Below are positions 1 through 5,473 of a DNA stretch of 5,473 nucleotides, in pieces. The notes under the pieces were generated by a model. It had not been told where the DNA came from. It made no database searches and was given only the letters and a program-made list of their open reading frames with translations. This DNA is from Ignavibacteriota bacterium (GTDB lineage Bacteria; Bacteroidota; Kapaibacteriia; Palsa-1295). The position numbers were made by a program, and so were the translations under genes. Location: positions 9,952-15,424 of the forward strand of contig PLXB01000299.1 of the NCBI GenBank assembly GCA_003151215.1. Reading direction: 5' to 3'. Positions within the stretch are counted from its first letter, which is position 1. Every line of letters begins with the position of its first letter.

Positions 1-2493
1 CTCAGAATAGTAATACCAATAGCGGATAAAAGGAGCTTTTAGTTTGGAAAGATCAAATGCAGGTGTGGTTAATGTTGTCGCCCCGTTATCGACATCGTCA
101 TATCCTGCAAAATTAGGATCGTTTGCTCCTGAAGGATCGATGCCATTTCCTGTTATATAGCACATTGTGCCCGGAAATGGAGTATGATCTGTATCCTGCT
201 GAATATATTGAATTGGAGGAGTCGGATCGGAGTACGTTCCTTGCGGTTTACCCCGAACCCAAAGCCCTGTTGTAGCCTGATCAGTTGGGGAATTTAACGA
301 CCATCCGTTATCTTGTTCGGCATCGTCAAAAAGGAATTGCCTGTAACCAACGAGAAAGCTATATGCCTGAGCGGGGAGCGGATTGTAGATAGTATCGTTT
401 TCCGCTAATGTTGATGCTGCAGATGAATAATATTTTACGATCGTGCCAGTAGGTACTTTTGCAATAGCACCTTCAAAAACATCATTTCCCACAGATTGAA
501 GAGAGACGGAAGAATAGGTAAGCCCATTATTTATGGAATAAAATACCTTGACGCTATTTTTATTGACACTTCCTACGATACCACTGTAAGAAGCTGTAGC
601 CATTATTTTATAAGAGGTTACAGATGTATCCTGATCTTTTACCTTATCCAAATCTAAATTCATAAAATTGGAAAGTGTAATATTATGGAGCTTAAATGCA
701 GAAAGTATCTCATTTAAATGAGGCGTGCCATTGGAAAGATTATTATCATCATCGTCAGTCAGTATTGTTGCAGTAAGAGTATTTGCAAAAGCCTCTTCGA
801 GCGAAGCGGAATCGGTTATTCCGACTCCATCGGGCATCTGATATTCCATAAAATGAAATAAATGCTCGGCTGTATCATGACCGATCAATTTACGTAAGTC
901 CCAGAATGCGCCCGAAATAATTTCACCGCTGATATGAATATCCTGGTTAATATCTCGCGGCCATTTTTTTGAATTCTCGCAGCTTCGAATAATTCTGTTA
1001 TTGTTCCCAAAGAAGCCGATTCCGATACGCGGATCGTCTCGGATAAAGGCACTATTAAGATCTGCGAAACCTTCGCTAAGAGACCCGTCAACAATATTGG
1101 TATTTTGACCGGCAGCTTGCTGATATCGGGCATTTGTTACCCTATGCCCATATTCATGAAAGACAACATCGGCTATCTGACCGGTATTTGAGCAGCCGGA
1201 GCCGGCAACGAAGAAATTAATGGAAGTATCGGCAGGGATATAATATGCGTTGCATACAGAGTTTAAGTTGATATTGACTTTCATATGCAGATCAATGTTT
1301 GCAAGCTTTGTATCTATGCGTTTATCTGCTAAATGTGCGAAAGCGGCAGAGTAGAATGCGTCGCGCTCGGTCGGATTTGAATTCGAATCGTCCCAGAGAA
1401 TATCCGCTGATCCGCTGGTAACAGTTTTCGTCAGGCTGCTATTGGGTATCATATCCTGACGGAGAACGCTGAAGAATCTGCTGTTGAACGAAGTCTGTAT
1501 TGTCAGTGGGTATTGTACCGAAGTTAGTGTCCAGAATCCATCCGAATCAGTTTGAGTATTAACTCCATTCACTGTTAACTCCACGTTCGGTAATCCAACA
1601 GTTGTAAGTGTATCAAAAGGGGTATGGAGATGAACCTTCGCCAATACCATTCCACTGATACTACCCAGCGGATCATCATAGTGCGATTCTGGAACAAATT
1701 TTGTGCGGGCACTTGAAGGTAAAGACGGTATCTTTTCTTCATAAATTCCCTCATGCTCCAATAGGCTTTTCTTTTCGACCAATTCGCCAGTTCCTGCATC
1801 AAAGGTAAGCCGCCACATCTCGTTCATATCCGGATCGCTTGCAGTAACCTCATAGCAAAGCCGAAGCAAATTGTTTTCTTTTTCATCAATAAATACTAAC
1901 TGTGGAGAAGACTTAAATTCGCAATGAATCCCGAGTTGAATAGTAGCTTGCCGGATGATCTCATCTTGAGATATCGTTGCAGATAATGCATTCGGAAGCT
2001 TTGAAGGAATATTATTGCGAATGAGCATCACCTTGCCGCTTAACGCGCCGATATTCATTTTTAAGCTTCTTTCCCTGAGCGGAATACCGCCATATGAAAT
2101 AATATAAGATGAAAGCCAGAGATTTCCGCTTTTTGCCGTTCCGGTTTCTAAAAGAGAAGCGCTTTTTGGCAGTATAAGGGCATTGTCTGAGACATATTGA
2201 ACTTCAGTTCTGGCAAATTTAGAGACCGAAGCAGCATTATTTCTTTCCGATTCCGGCAGAATTCTTAAATGAGCGCCGGAATTTATGGCAAGAATTGAAC
2301 CGATATTGTTATTTCCGATCCGAACCAGACGATAGGTATTACCGGTTCGGCGTGAGATCTGAGAAGCTATTGATGAAAATTCTTTTTGGGGCAAGTCTTG
2401 CCCCTTCACATCGAAGGTGAAGAAGACCGTTAGGATCAGGATGCCTGCGAATACATTTCGAATGATGCTCAGTGTAGGCATATTTACCGACAT
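1..2493 (-). CDS. Secreted zinc metallopeptidase, gluzincin (M36/M4-like), 3' end outside the window
   Basis: The frame is open for 831 codons from the ATG at 2493 to the left edge, so the C-terminus is missing. Residues 1-31 look like a signal peptide (hydrophobic core about 14-27, cleavage probably after VKG). Residues about 32-242 resemble an FTP/PepSY inhibitory propeptide, with YGGIPL and, at 227-237, WRLTFDAGTGE. Residues about 277-330 look like a carboxypeptidase-regulatory-like beta domain (SISGMV ... TDSDGFWTL). The catalytic domain spans about 370-620. It has the zinc motif HEYGH at 446-450, the probable third ligand E474 in SEGFAD, then GAFWDLRK and NGTPHLNE. An Ig-like segment follows at about 625-715 (GTIVKYY at 683-689). 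From about 722 there is a MAM-like beta-sandwich (FDDAEQDNGW, TGLWVRG, DDVDNGATTL). All of this points to an exported endopeptidase that needs propeptide removal. A T9SS tail may lie beyond the edge. ATG 2481 is an alternative start; neither has a clear Shine-Dalgarno. Peptidase class is secure; exact family (M36 versus M4) and substrate are not. Confidence 0.9.
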   Translation of the reverse strand, partial: MSVNMPTLSIIRNVFAGILILTVFFTFDVKGQDLPQKEFSSIASQISRRTGNTYRLVRIGNNNIGSILAINSGAHLRILPESERNNAASVSKFARTEVQYVSDNALILPKSASLLETGTAKSGNLWLSSYIISYGGIPLRERSLKMNIGALSGKVMLIRNNIPSKLPNALSATISQDEIIRQATIQLGIHCEFKSSPQLVFIDEKENNLLRLCYEVTASDPDMNEMWRLTFDAGTGELVEKKSLLEHEGIYEEKIPSLPSSARTKFVPESHYDDPLGSISGMVLAKVHLHTPFDTLTTVGLPNVELTVNGVNTQTDSDGFWTLTSVQYPLTIQTSFNSRFFSVLRQDMIPNSSLTKTVTSGSADILWDDSNSNPTERDAFYSAAFAHLADKRIDTKLANIDLHMKVNINLNSVCNAYYIPADTSINFFVAGSGCSNTGQIADVVFHEYGHRVTNARYQQAAGQNTNIVDGSLSEGFADLNSAFIRDDPRIGIGFFGNNNRIIRSCENSKKWPRDINQDIHISGEIISGAFWDLRKLIGHDTAEHLFHFMEYQMPDGVGITDSASLEEAFANTLTATILTDDDDNNLSNGTPHLNEILSAFKLHNITLSNFMNLDLDKVKDQDTSVTSYKIMATASYSGIVGSVNKNSVKVFYSINNGLTYSSVSLQSVGNDVFEGAIAKVPTGTIVKYYSSAASTLAENDTIYNPLPAQAYSFLVGYRQFLFDDAEQDNGWSLNSPTDQATTGLWVRGKPQGTYSDPTPPIQYIQQDTDHTPFPGTMCYITGNGIDPSGANDPNFAGYDDVDNGATTLTTPAFDLSKLKAPFIRYWYYYSE
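2388..2404. repeat. Perfect GC-rich palindrome inside the metallopeptidase gene
   Basis: GGGGCAAG (2388-2395) and CTTGCCCC (2397-2404) are perfect inverted arms around one central T. The palindrome codes for residues about 30-36, exactly at the predicted signal-peptide cleavage site. No T-run follows it in the direction of transcription, so it is not a terminator. It resembles in style the hairpins at 3863-3887 and 3912-3934 and may be a REP-like sequence tolerated at a permissive protein position. Confidence 0.6.
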
Positions 2494-2524
2494 AATAACT
2501 GAATAATAAAGGGGTATAGGGATG

Positions 2525-2578
2525 AAAAAGTTGCATTACTGAGACTCAAAAATAATTTGTTTTTTCTCGCAACTTTTT
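2525..2578. repeat. 10-bp perfect inverted repeat in the divergent intergenic region
   Basis: AAAAAGTTGC (2525-2534) and GCAACTTTTT (2569-2578) are exact reverse complements separated by 34 bases. Their position between two divergent genes suits a dimeric regulator site or a looped pair of half-sites, or a transcript hairpin. The distance between arm centres is 44 bp, about four helical turns, which would place the arms on the same DNA face. Function is inferred from position only. Confidence 0.5.
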
Positions 2579-2592
2579 AAGGTTCTATGGGT

Positions 2593-2598
2593 TATACT
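2593..2598 (+). promoter_or_regulatory. Possible -10 element for the T9SS cargo gene
   Basis: TATACT is a good match to a -10 hexamer. It would start transcription near 2605, leaving a leader of about 37 bases before ATG 2642. There is no convincing -35 at the usual spacing (2569-2575 reads GCAACTT), and no clean Bacteroidota -33/-7 pair. This is a weak call. Confidence 0.2.
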
Positions 2599-2641
2599 GA
2601 TGTTACGAATTGTCATTTTTTCAATTAAATCTATTTTTCCT

Positions 2642-3829
2642 ATGAAGAGTTTATTTACTAGTTTAATACTATCTTTAGCCATTGCGGGTATCTTTTCCGA
2701 TAGCATGGCTCAAAATATGCACTCTGCATCATTGCGCCCCAATAGCCACCAGCCTATACCGGTTCAAGCTCCTTTTTTAACCCCAAAAACTTATCTTCAA
2801 TTCGGGTCACATAACTCGACTCTTGCAATGGAAGATCTTTCCTATTACGACCCAAGTATTATTGATGCCACTGGTGCTATTGACCCGACTCAAATATTAA
2901 CCTTTCAAATTCCGGATACGACAACTATTTTTGATACACAGGCAGGCGATTCAGTGATTTACTTCAGCGATATGGCCTTGGAAAGATTTACTTCTTCGTT
3001 TTCAACAGTCTATCTTGATAGCGTGACTTTCGTTTTTCTTGCAGATTCAATCTTTGGCTCTCGGATAGCAGTTTTTGTTTATCAGGATACCATTTTCACA
3101 AGTACGACAACGGGAAGTGATTATCCTGCAGTAAATCCGAATCTCCCTCCTCTGGCTTCTTTCACCATTCCGAAAACGGCGATGAAGAATGATTCTTTCC
3201 TCACAATATATACTCTCAATACAAAGCACAAGCTCTTAAATATAGCGAATACAATTTCACCGAATTCCTTTTATGTTGCTCTATCGACATTCCCTTCTAC
3301 AACAAACCCTGAGTCTCAAGCACCGGCTCAGAAGAGCAGAATCCGTGTAGTTTCCGACAGTCATACCGATGTGCAGCGCGATATGGACGGAACCATCGAT
3401 CGCTCCTATCATATTTATTTCAGTTTTGATGCGCAGAAGTTCCTTATTTGGACACCGCTTGCGGGGAGATATGTTAATAATACTACACAAGATATCTATT
3501 ATCCGAATTTCGTGATGATCGCTCATGTTTCAGATGGTGTCAATGCAGTGAACGATGTTCCTCTCGAAGGCAACGCACTTGCTCAGAACTATCCGAACCC
3601 CTTTAATCCTTCAACCATGATCAAGTATTCGCTGGCGAATGAAGCGTCAGTTTCCTTGAAGGTATATAATACGCTCGGAGTCGAAGTGGCAACGGTCGTA
3701 AATGATAATGAAAGTGCAGGGGAGCATCAGGTAAGCTTCTTTGGCGATAATCTTCCTACCGGTACATATTTCTATACTCTGAAGGCAGGCACATTCAGCC
3801 AGACAAAGCGTATGGTACTTTCGAAGTAA
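2642..3829 (+). CDS. Secreted protein of unknown function with C-terminal T9SS type A sorting domain
   Basis: I chose ATG 2642 (395 aa) over the in-frame ATG 2600 (409 aa). It begins a compact signal peptide: MKSLFTS, a hydrophobic core, then SMA before Gln as a likely signal-peptidase I site. Starting at 2600 would add 14 residues ahead of it. The mature N-terminus is low-complexity, rich in Ser, Pro and Gln. The middle (about residues 112-290 of the 395) is rich in Thr, Ser and aromatic residues with alternating beta-strand patterns, probably a beta-sandwich. I do not recognise a catalytic motif. The last 83 residues, from LAQNYPNPFNPST to the terminal KRMVLSK, are a classic T9SS type A sorting domain (FlgD-Ig-like beta fold). 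In characterised systems this tail takes the protein across the outer membrane via PorU and is removed, leaving cargo attached to the surface or released. The gene is divergent from the metallopeptidase and ends at a strong terminator, so it is probably monocistronic. Confidence 0.9.
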   Translation: MKSLFTSLILSLAIAGIFSDSMAQNMHSASLRPNSHQPIPVQAPFLTPKTYLQFGSHNSTLAMEDLSYYDPSIIDATGAIDPTQILTFQIPDTTTIFDTQAGDSVIYFSDMALERFTSSFSTVYLDSVTFVFLADSIFGSRIAVFVYQDTIFTSTTTGSDYPAVNPNLPPLASFTIPKTAMKNDSFLTIYTLNTKHKLLNIANTISPNSFYVALSTFPSTTNPESQAPAQKSRIRVVSDSHTDVQRDMDGTIDRSYHIYFSFDAQKFLIWTPLAGRYVNNTTQDIYYPNFVMIAHVSDGVNAVNDVPLEGNALAQNYPNPFNPSTMIKYSLANEASVSLKVYNTLGVEVATVVNDNESAGEHQVSFFGDNLPTGTYFYTLKAGTFSQTKRMVLSK

Positions 3830-3862
3830 TTCGGGAGCAACTGTTACGATAATCGTTTTCGC

Positions 3863-3898
3863 AAGGGTCAGGCATTGCCTGACCCTTCTTTTTGTTTA
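3863..3898 (+). terminator. Rho-independent terminator after the T9SS cargo gene
   Basis: Arms 3863-3874 (AAGGGTCAGGCA) and 3876-3887 (TGCCTGACCCTT) are perfect complements. A realistic fold is an 11-bp stem with an ATT loop. The T-rich tract CTTTTTGTTTA (3888-3898) follows at once. The hairpin starts 33 bases after the stop codon at 3829. It should separate transcription of the cargo gene from the agmatinase downstream. Confidence 0.85.
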
Positions 3899-3911
3899 TC
3901 AGCCGATTTGC

Positions 3912-3934
3912 GCGAGGCAGTACCTCGCCTCTAC
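3912..3934 (-). repeat. REP-like hairpin with GTAG end, just upstream of agmatinase
   Basis: GCGAGG (3912-3917) and CCTCGC (3923-3928) form a 6-bp GC-rich stem around the loop CAGTA. The adjoining CTAC at 3931-3934 reads GTAG on the minus strand. A GTAG tetranucleotide beside a GC-rich hairpin is the layout of REP sequences handled by REP-associated tyrosine transposases (RAYTs); that family knowledge makes this a candidate only. It lies in the leader, and its stem ends 8 bases before ATG 3937, so it could also affect initiation. Confidence 0.45.
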
Positions 3935-3936
3935 GA

Positions 3937-4863
3937 ATGAAAATTATGAAAAAAATAATCCGCAAGGTATTACCAACTGCTTCCAATTTCCTCGGTCTTC
4001 CGCCGGAATTTTCCGCCTATGAGAAAAGCAAGGTCGTTCTTCTCTCTGCTCCGTACGAAAAGACTACCAGCTATGGCGGCGGCACGGGCAAAGCTCCTGC
4101 AGCGATCATCAAAGCTTCGCAATTCGTTGAATTTCTGGACGATGAATTTTTTCGGGAGCTATGCTTCGAGATTGGAATTGCAACGTTGCCTCCGATAAGT
4201 TTCGGAAGAAATTCCGGTAGAGCAGCACTCCGACAGCTACAAACCGCAGTCAAACGCGAGATTGAAGAAGGGAAATTTATCGTCACATTAGGAGGTGAGC
4301 ATACGATCTCGACGGCACCGATCGCGGCTCATTATTCGGCATATCCAAATATGTCAATATTGCACTTCGATGCCCATTCCGATCTTCGGGAAAAATATTC
4401 CGGCACTCCGTATAGCCATGCCTGTTTCATGATGAGGGTAGCAGATGAAGTTGGATTTCCGATGAAGAGAGTTGTGCAAGCAGGAATCAGGGCGCAATGC
4501 AAAGAGGAGTATGATTTTACGAAGTCATCCGGAATCAAAACTTTCTATGCAACGAATATTCGACGTGGTAAGCATGGAGAAAACTGGCAGGAAAGTATCG
4601 CTAATACTCTGCCGACTAATGAAGTCTATATCACCTTTGATGTGGATTATTTCGATCCGGCAATCATGCCGACAACCGGAACGCCGGAGCCGGATGGTTT
4701 TTTCTGGAACGAGACAATGGAAGTTTTCCGAGAACTTAAAAAAGCAGGGAAAAAAATTATAGGGTTCGATGTGGTTGAATTATCTCCCGATCCGAAGCAG
4801 AGACATGCAACCTATTTAGTGGCAAAATTAATCTACAGGATGCTGAGTTTTGCATTTGTCTGA
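3937..4863 (+). CDS. speB: Agmatinase-family ureohydrolase (putrescine biosynthesis)
   Basis: It probably hydrolyses agmatine to putrescine and urea in the cytoplasm, downstream of arginine decarboxylase. All binuclear manganese ligand motifs are present (numbering from ATG 3937): H122 in GGEHTIS; D145, H147 and D149 in HFDAHSDLR; D235 and D237 in FDVDYFDP. TGTPEPDG supplies the conserved Glu (E251), and GFDVVELSPDP follows near the C-terminus. The length of 308 aa is normal for the family. I prefer ATG 3937 or ATG 3946 (MKKIIRK, 305 aa). The upstream in-frame ATG at 3892 lies in the T-tract of the preceding terminator and would translate through the REP-like hairpin. No clear Shine-Dalgarno or promoter is visible. 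No other polyamine gene is in the window, so guanidinobutyrase, formimidoylglutamase or guanidine hydrolase activity is not excluded by sequence alone. Confidence 0.88.
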   Translation: MKIMKKIIRKVLPTASNFLGLPPEFSAYEKSKVVLLSAPYEKTTSYGGGTGKAPAAIIKASQFVEFLDDEFFRELCFEIGIATLPPISFGRNSGRAALRQLQTAVKREIEEGKFIVTLGGEHTISTAPIAAHYSAYPNMSILHFDAHSDLREKYSGTPYSHACFMMRVADEVGFPMKRVVQAGIRAQCKEEYDFTKSSGIKTFYATNIRRGKHGENWQESIANTLPTNEVYITFDVDYFDPAIMPTTGTPEPDGFFWNETMEVFRELKKAGKKIIGFDVVELSPDPKQRHATYLVAKLIYRMLSFAFV

Positions 4864-4961
4864 ATTGTCTAAACCTTGATTTTATGAGGATTATAGGATT
4901 AAGAGAGATGAATTCATGCCCAAAAATCTTTTTAATCTTATAAAATCAAGGTTCAGACAAT
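4864..4961. repeat. 98-bp near-perfect palindrome filling a convergent intergenic gap
   Basis: Pairing base i with base 9825-i, without any gap, gives 36 Watson-Crick matches out of 49. Three more are G-T, which would wobble-pair in plus-strand RNA. The outer arms 4864-4885 and 4940-4961 match at 21 of 22 positions. The centre is the perfect palindrome ATGAATTCAT (4908-4917) on the same axis. The arms abut the stop codon of the agmatinase and run one base into that of the opposing ABC gene. GATT recurs at 4878, 4889 and 4897, roughly one helical turn apart, and similarly on the other strand. It may act as a two-way terminator or be a mobile palindromic repeat. A typical U-tract after the stem is missing. 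Confidence 0.75.
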
Positions 4962-5473
4962 CATGCCTCCACTAAATGCTCCGGTCTTTTCACTTTAACT
5001 TCATCCCAATGATGACATGCCGCCCAATGTCCGTTTTCATGTTCTATCAGTAATGGCTCTTGGCTTACGCACAGTGGTGTTGCATAAGGGCATCGGGCAG
5101 CGTAATTACAGCCGGGTGGGTAGTTCGTCGGAACGGGAACAGTACCTTCGATCGTCATGAGCCTATCGGATTCGATATTCAGTTTAGGGATCGAACCCAG
5201 TAAACCGACGGTATAGGGATGGATAGGGTTAAAATATATTTCGTCGGAATTTGAATATTCGACGATGTGCGAAGCATACATAACAGCTACCTTATCAGCT
5301 GTTTCAGCGATCACACCAAGATCGTGAGTGATAAGTATCACACCCATGCCGAGGCTTTCCTGTAATGATTTAATCAACTCAAGGATCTGCGCCTGGACGG
5401 TCACATCGAGCGCTGTTGTCGGCTCGTCTGCAATAAGAATCGAAGGATTACAAGCAAGCGCCATTGCGATCAT
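4961..5473 (-). CDS. Oligopeptide/dipeptide ABC transporter ATP-binding protein (OppD/DppD type), 5' part outside the window
   Basis: This is the C-terminal 170 residues of a peptide-importer ATPase; the true start, Walker A and signature motif lie beyond the right edge. The first visible Met is almost certainly internal, since [10 protein letters not shown] normally follows the LSGG signature. Counting from it, Walker B is ILIADEP (12-18), the D-loop ALD (21-23) and the switch histidine H50 in ITHD. The C-terminal oligopeptide domain is complete: NPIHPYT, then [17 protein letters not shown] and [17 protein letters not shown]. Its cysteines are C122, C128, C135 and C153, a pattern known to bind an iron-sulfur cluster in some DppD proteins. 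The GLL-SIP form fits OppD/DppD rather than OppF/Dpp[10 protein letters not shown] replaces the more usual MYAGRIVE. It would energise uptake of peptides across the inner membrane, probably with permease and solute-binding genes off the window. It converges on the agmatinase gene. Confidence 0.92.
   Translation of the reverse strand: MIAMALACNPSILIADEPTTALDVTVQAQILELIKSLQESLGMGVILITHDLGVIAETADKVAVMYASHIVEYSNSDEIYFNPIHPYTVGLLGSIPKLNIESDRLMTIEGTVPVPTNYPPGCNYAARCPYATPLCVSQEPLLIEHENGHWAACHHWDEVKVKRPEHLVEA

Larger units (their letters stand above)
2494..2641. promoter_or_regulatory. Divergent intergenic region between metallopeptidase and T9SS cargo gene
   Basis: These 148 bases separate two divergent start codons and must hold both promoters or their leaders. 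The stretch is AT-rich. Neither start has a recognisable Shine-Dalgarno. Apart from the inverted repeat at 2525-2578 and a weak -10-like TATACT at 2593-2598, I see no convincing promoter pair and no small gene. Confidence 0.5.

Noticed and set aside
885..1802. Short minus-strand frames at 885-1133 and 1575-1802
   Set aside because: They lie inside the continuous metallopeptidase frame, in other registers, and show no domain or start signal. At first they suggested a broken gene, but the correct frame is open for all 831 codons.
2388..2404. Intrinsic terminator inside the metallopeptidase gene
   Set aside because: The hairpin is followed by A-rich sequence, not a U-tract, in the direction of transcription.
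2339..2536. Minus-strand 65-codon frame over the divergent region
   Set aside because: It overlaps the signal-peptide end of the metallopeptidase out of frame and has no protein-like pattern.
3846..3856. Small palindrome ACGAT-A-ATCGT and the -10-like GATAAT within it
   Set aside because: The arms are only 5 bp, there is no -35 at suitable spacing, and the terminator downstream would stop any transcript from here before agmatinase.
3047..3986. Minus-strand frames opposite the T9SS cargo gene and the terminator
   Set aside because: They are antisense shadows of a clearly coding frame; the one at 3795-3986 would read through the terminator and the REP-like hairpin.
4071..4762. Minus- and plus-strand frames overlapping agmatinase
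   Set aside because: They overlap the metal-binding motifs of agmatinase in other frames and have no independent support.
1..5473. CRISPR array, toxin-antitoxin, phage-defence or biosynthetic cluster
   Set aside because: There are no regularly spaced repeats, and all four genes fall in secretion, peptidase, ureohydrolase or transporter families, with none of the marker domains of such systems.

Overview
The window looks like a chromosomal segment from the Bacteroidota/Chlorobiota (FCB) group, probably near Ignavibacteria or Kapabacteria; the placement is an inference. The main support is a secreted protein (2642-3829, +) that ends in a textbook type IX secretion (T9SS) type A sorting domain with the NYPNPFNPST signature. 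The start codons also lack clear Shine-Dalgarno sequences, which is common in this group. Base composition is moderate and slightly AT-rich. No tRNA, rRNA, CRISPR array, transposase or phage gene is visible.

Layout from left to right. (1) Positions 1-2493 on the minus strand are one uninterrupted frame of 831 codons that runs off the left edge. It encodes a secreted zinc metallopeptidase with a signal peptide, an FTP/PepSY-like propeptide, a carboxypeptidase-regulatory-like beta insert, a gluzincin catalytic domain (HEYGH with a downstream Glu), an Ig-like segment and the start of a MAM-like beta-sandwich. (2) A 148-bp divergent intergenic region (2494-2641) carries a perfect 10-bp inverted repeat. 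(3) Positions 2642-3829 on the plus strand encode the T9SS cargo protein of unknown function, followed by a strong intrinsic terminator. (4) A short leader with a REP-like GC-rich hairpin precedes an agmatinase-family ureohydrolase (3937-4863, +). (5) A 98-bp near-perfect palindrome fills the whole gap between the agmatinase stop codon and the stop codon of the convergent gene. (6) Positions 4961-5473 on the minus strand hold the C-terminal part of an OppD/DppD-type oligopeptide ABC transporter ATPase, cut by the right edge.

Functionally, the metallopeptidase and the T9SS cargo are divergent neighbours and both are exported, so they could share regulation; nothing in the sequence proves it. 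The agmatinase (polyamine synthesis) and the peptide importer are ordinary housekeeping or nutritional genes. Extracellular proteolysis and peptide uptake are compatible as a nutritional theme, but no operon joins them. The least ordinary content is small-scale: palindromes between and inside genes. I see no defence system or other multigene novelty.
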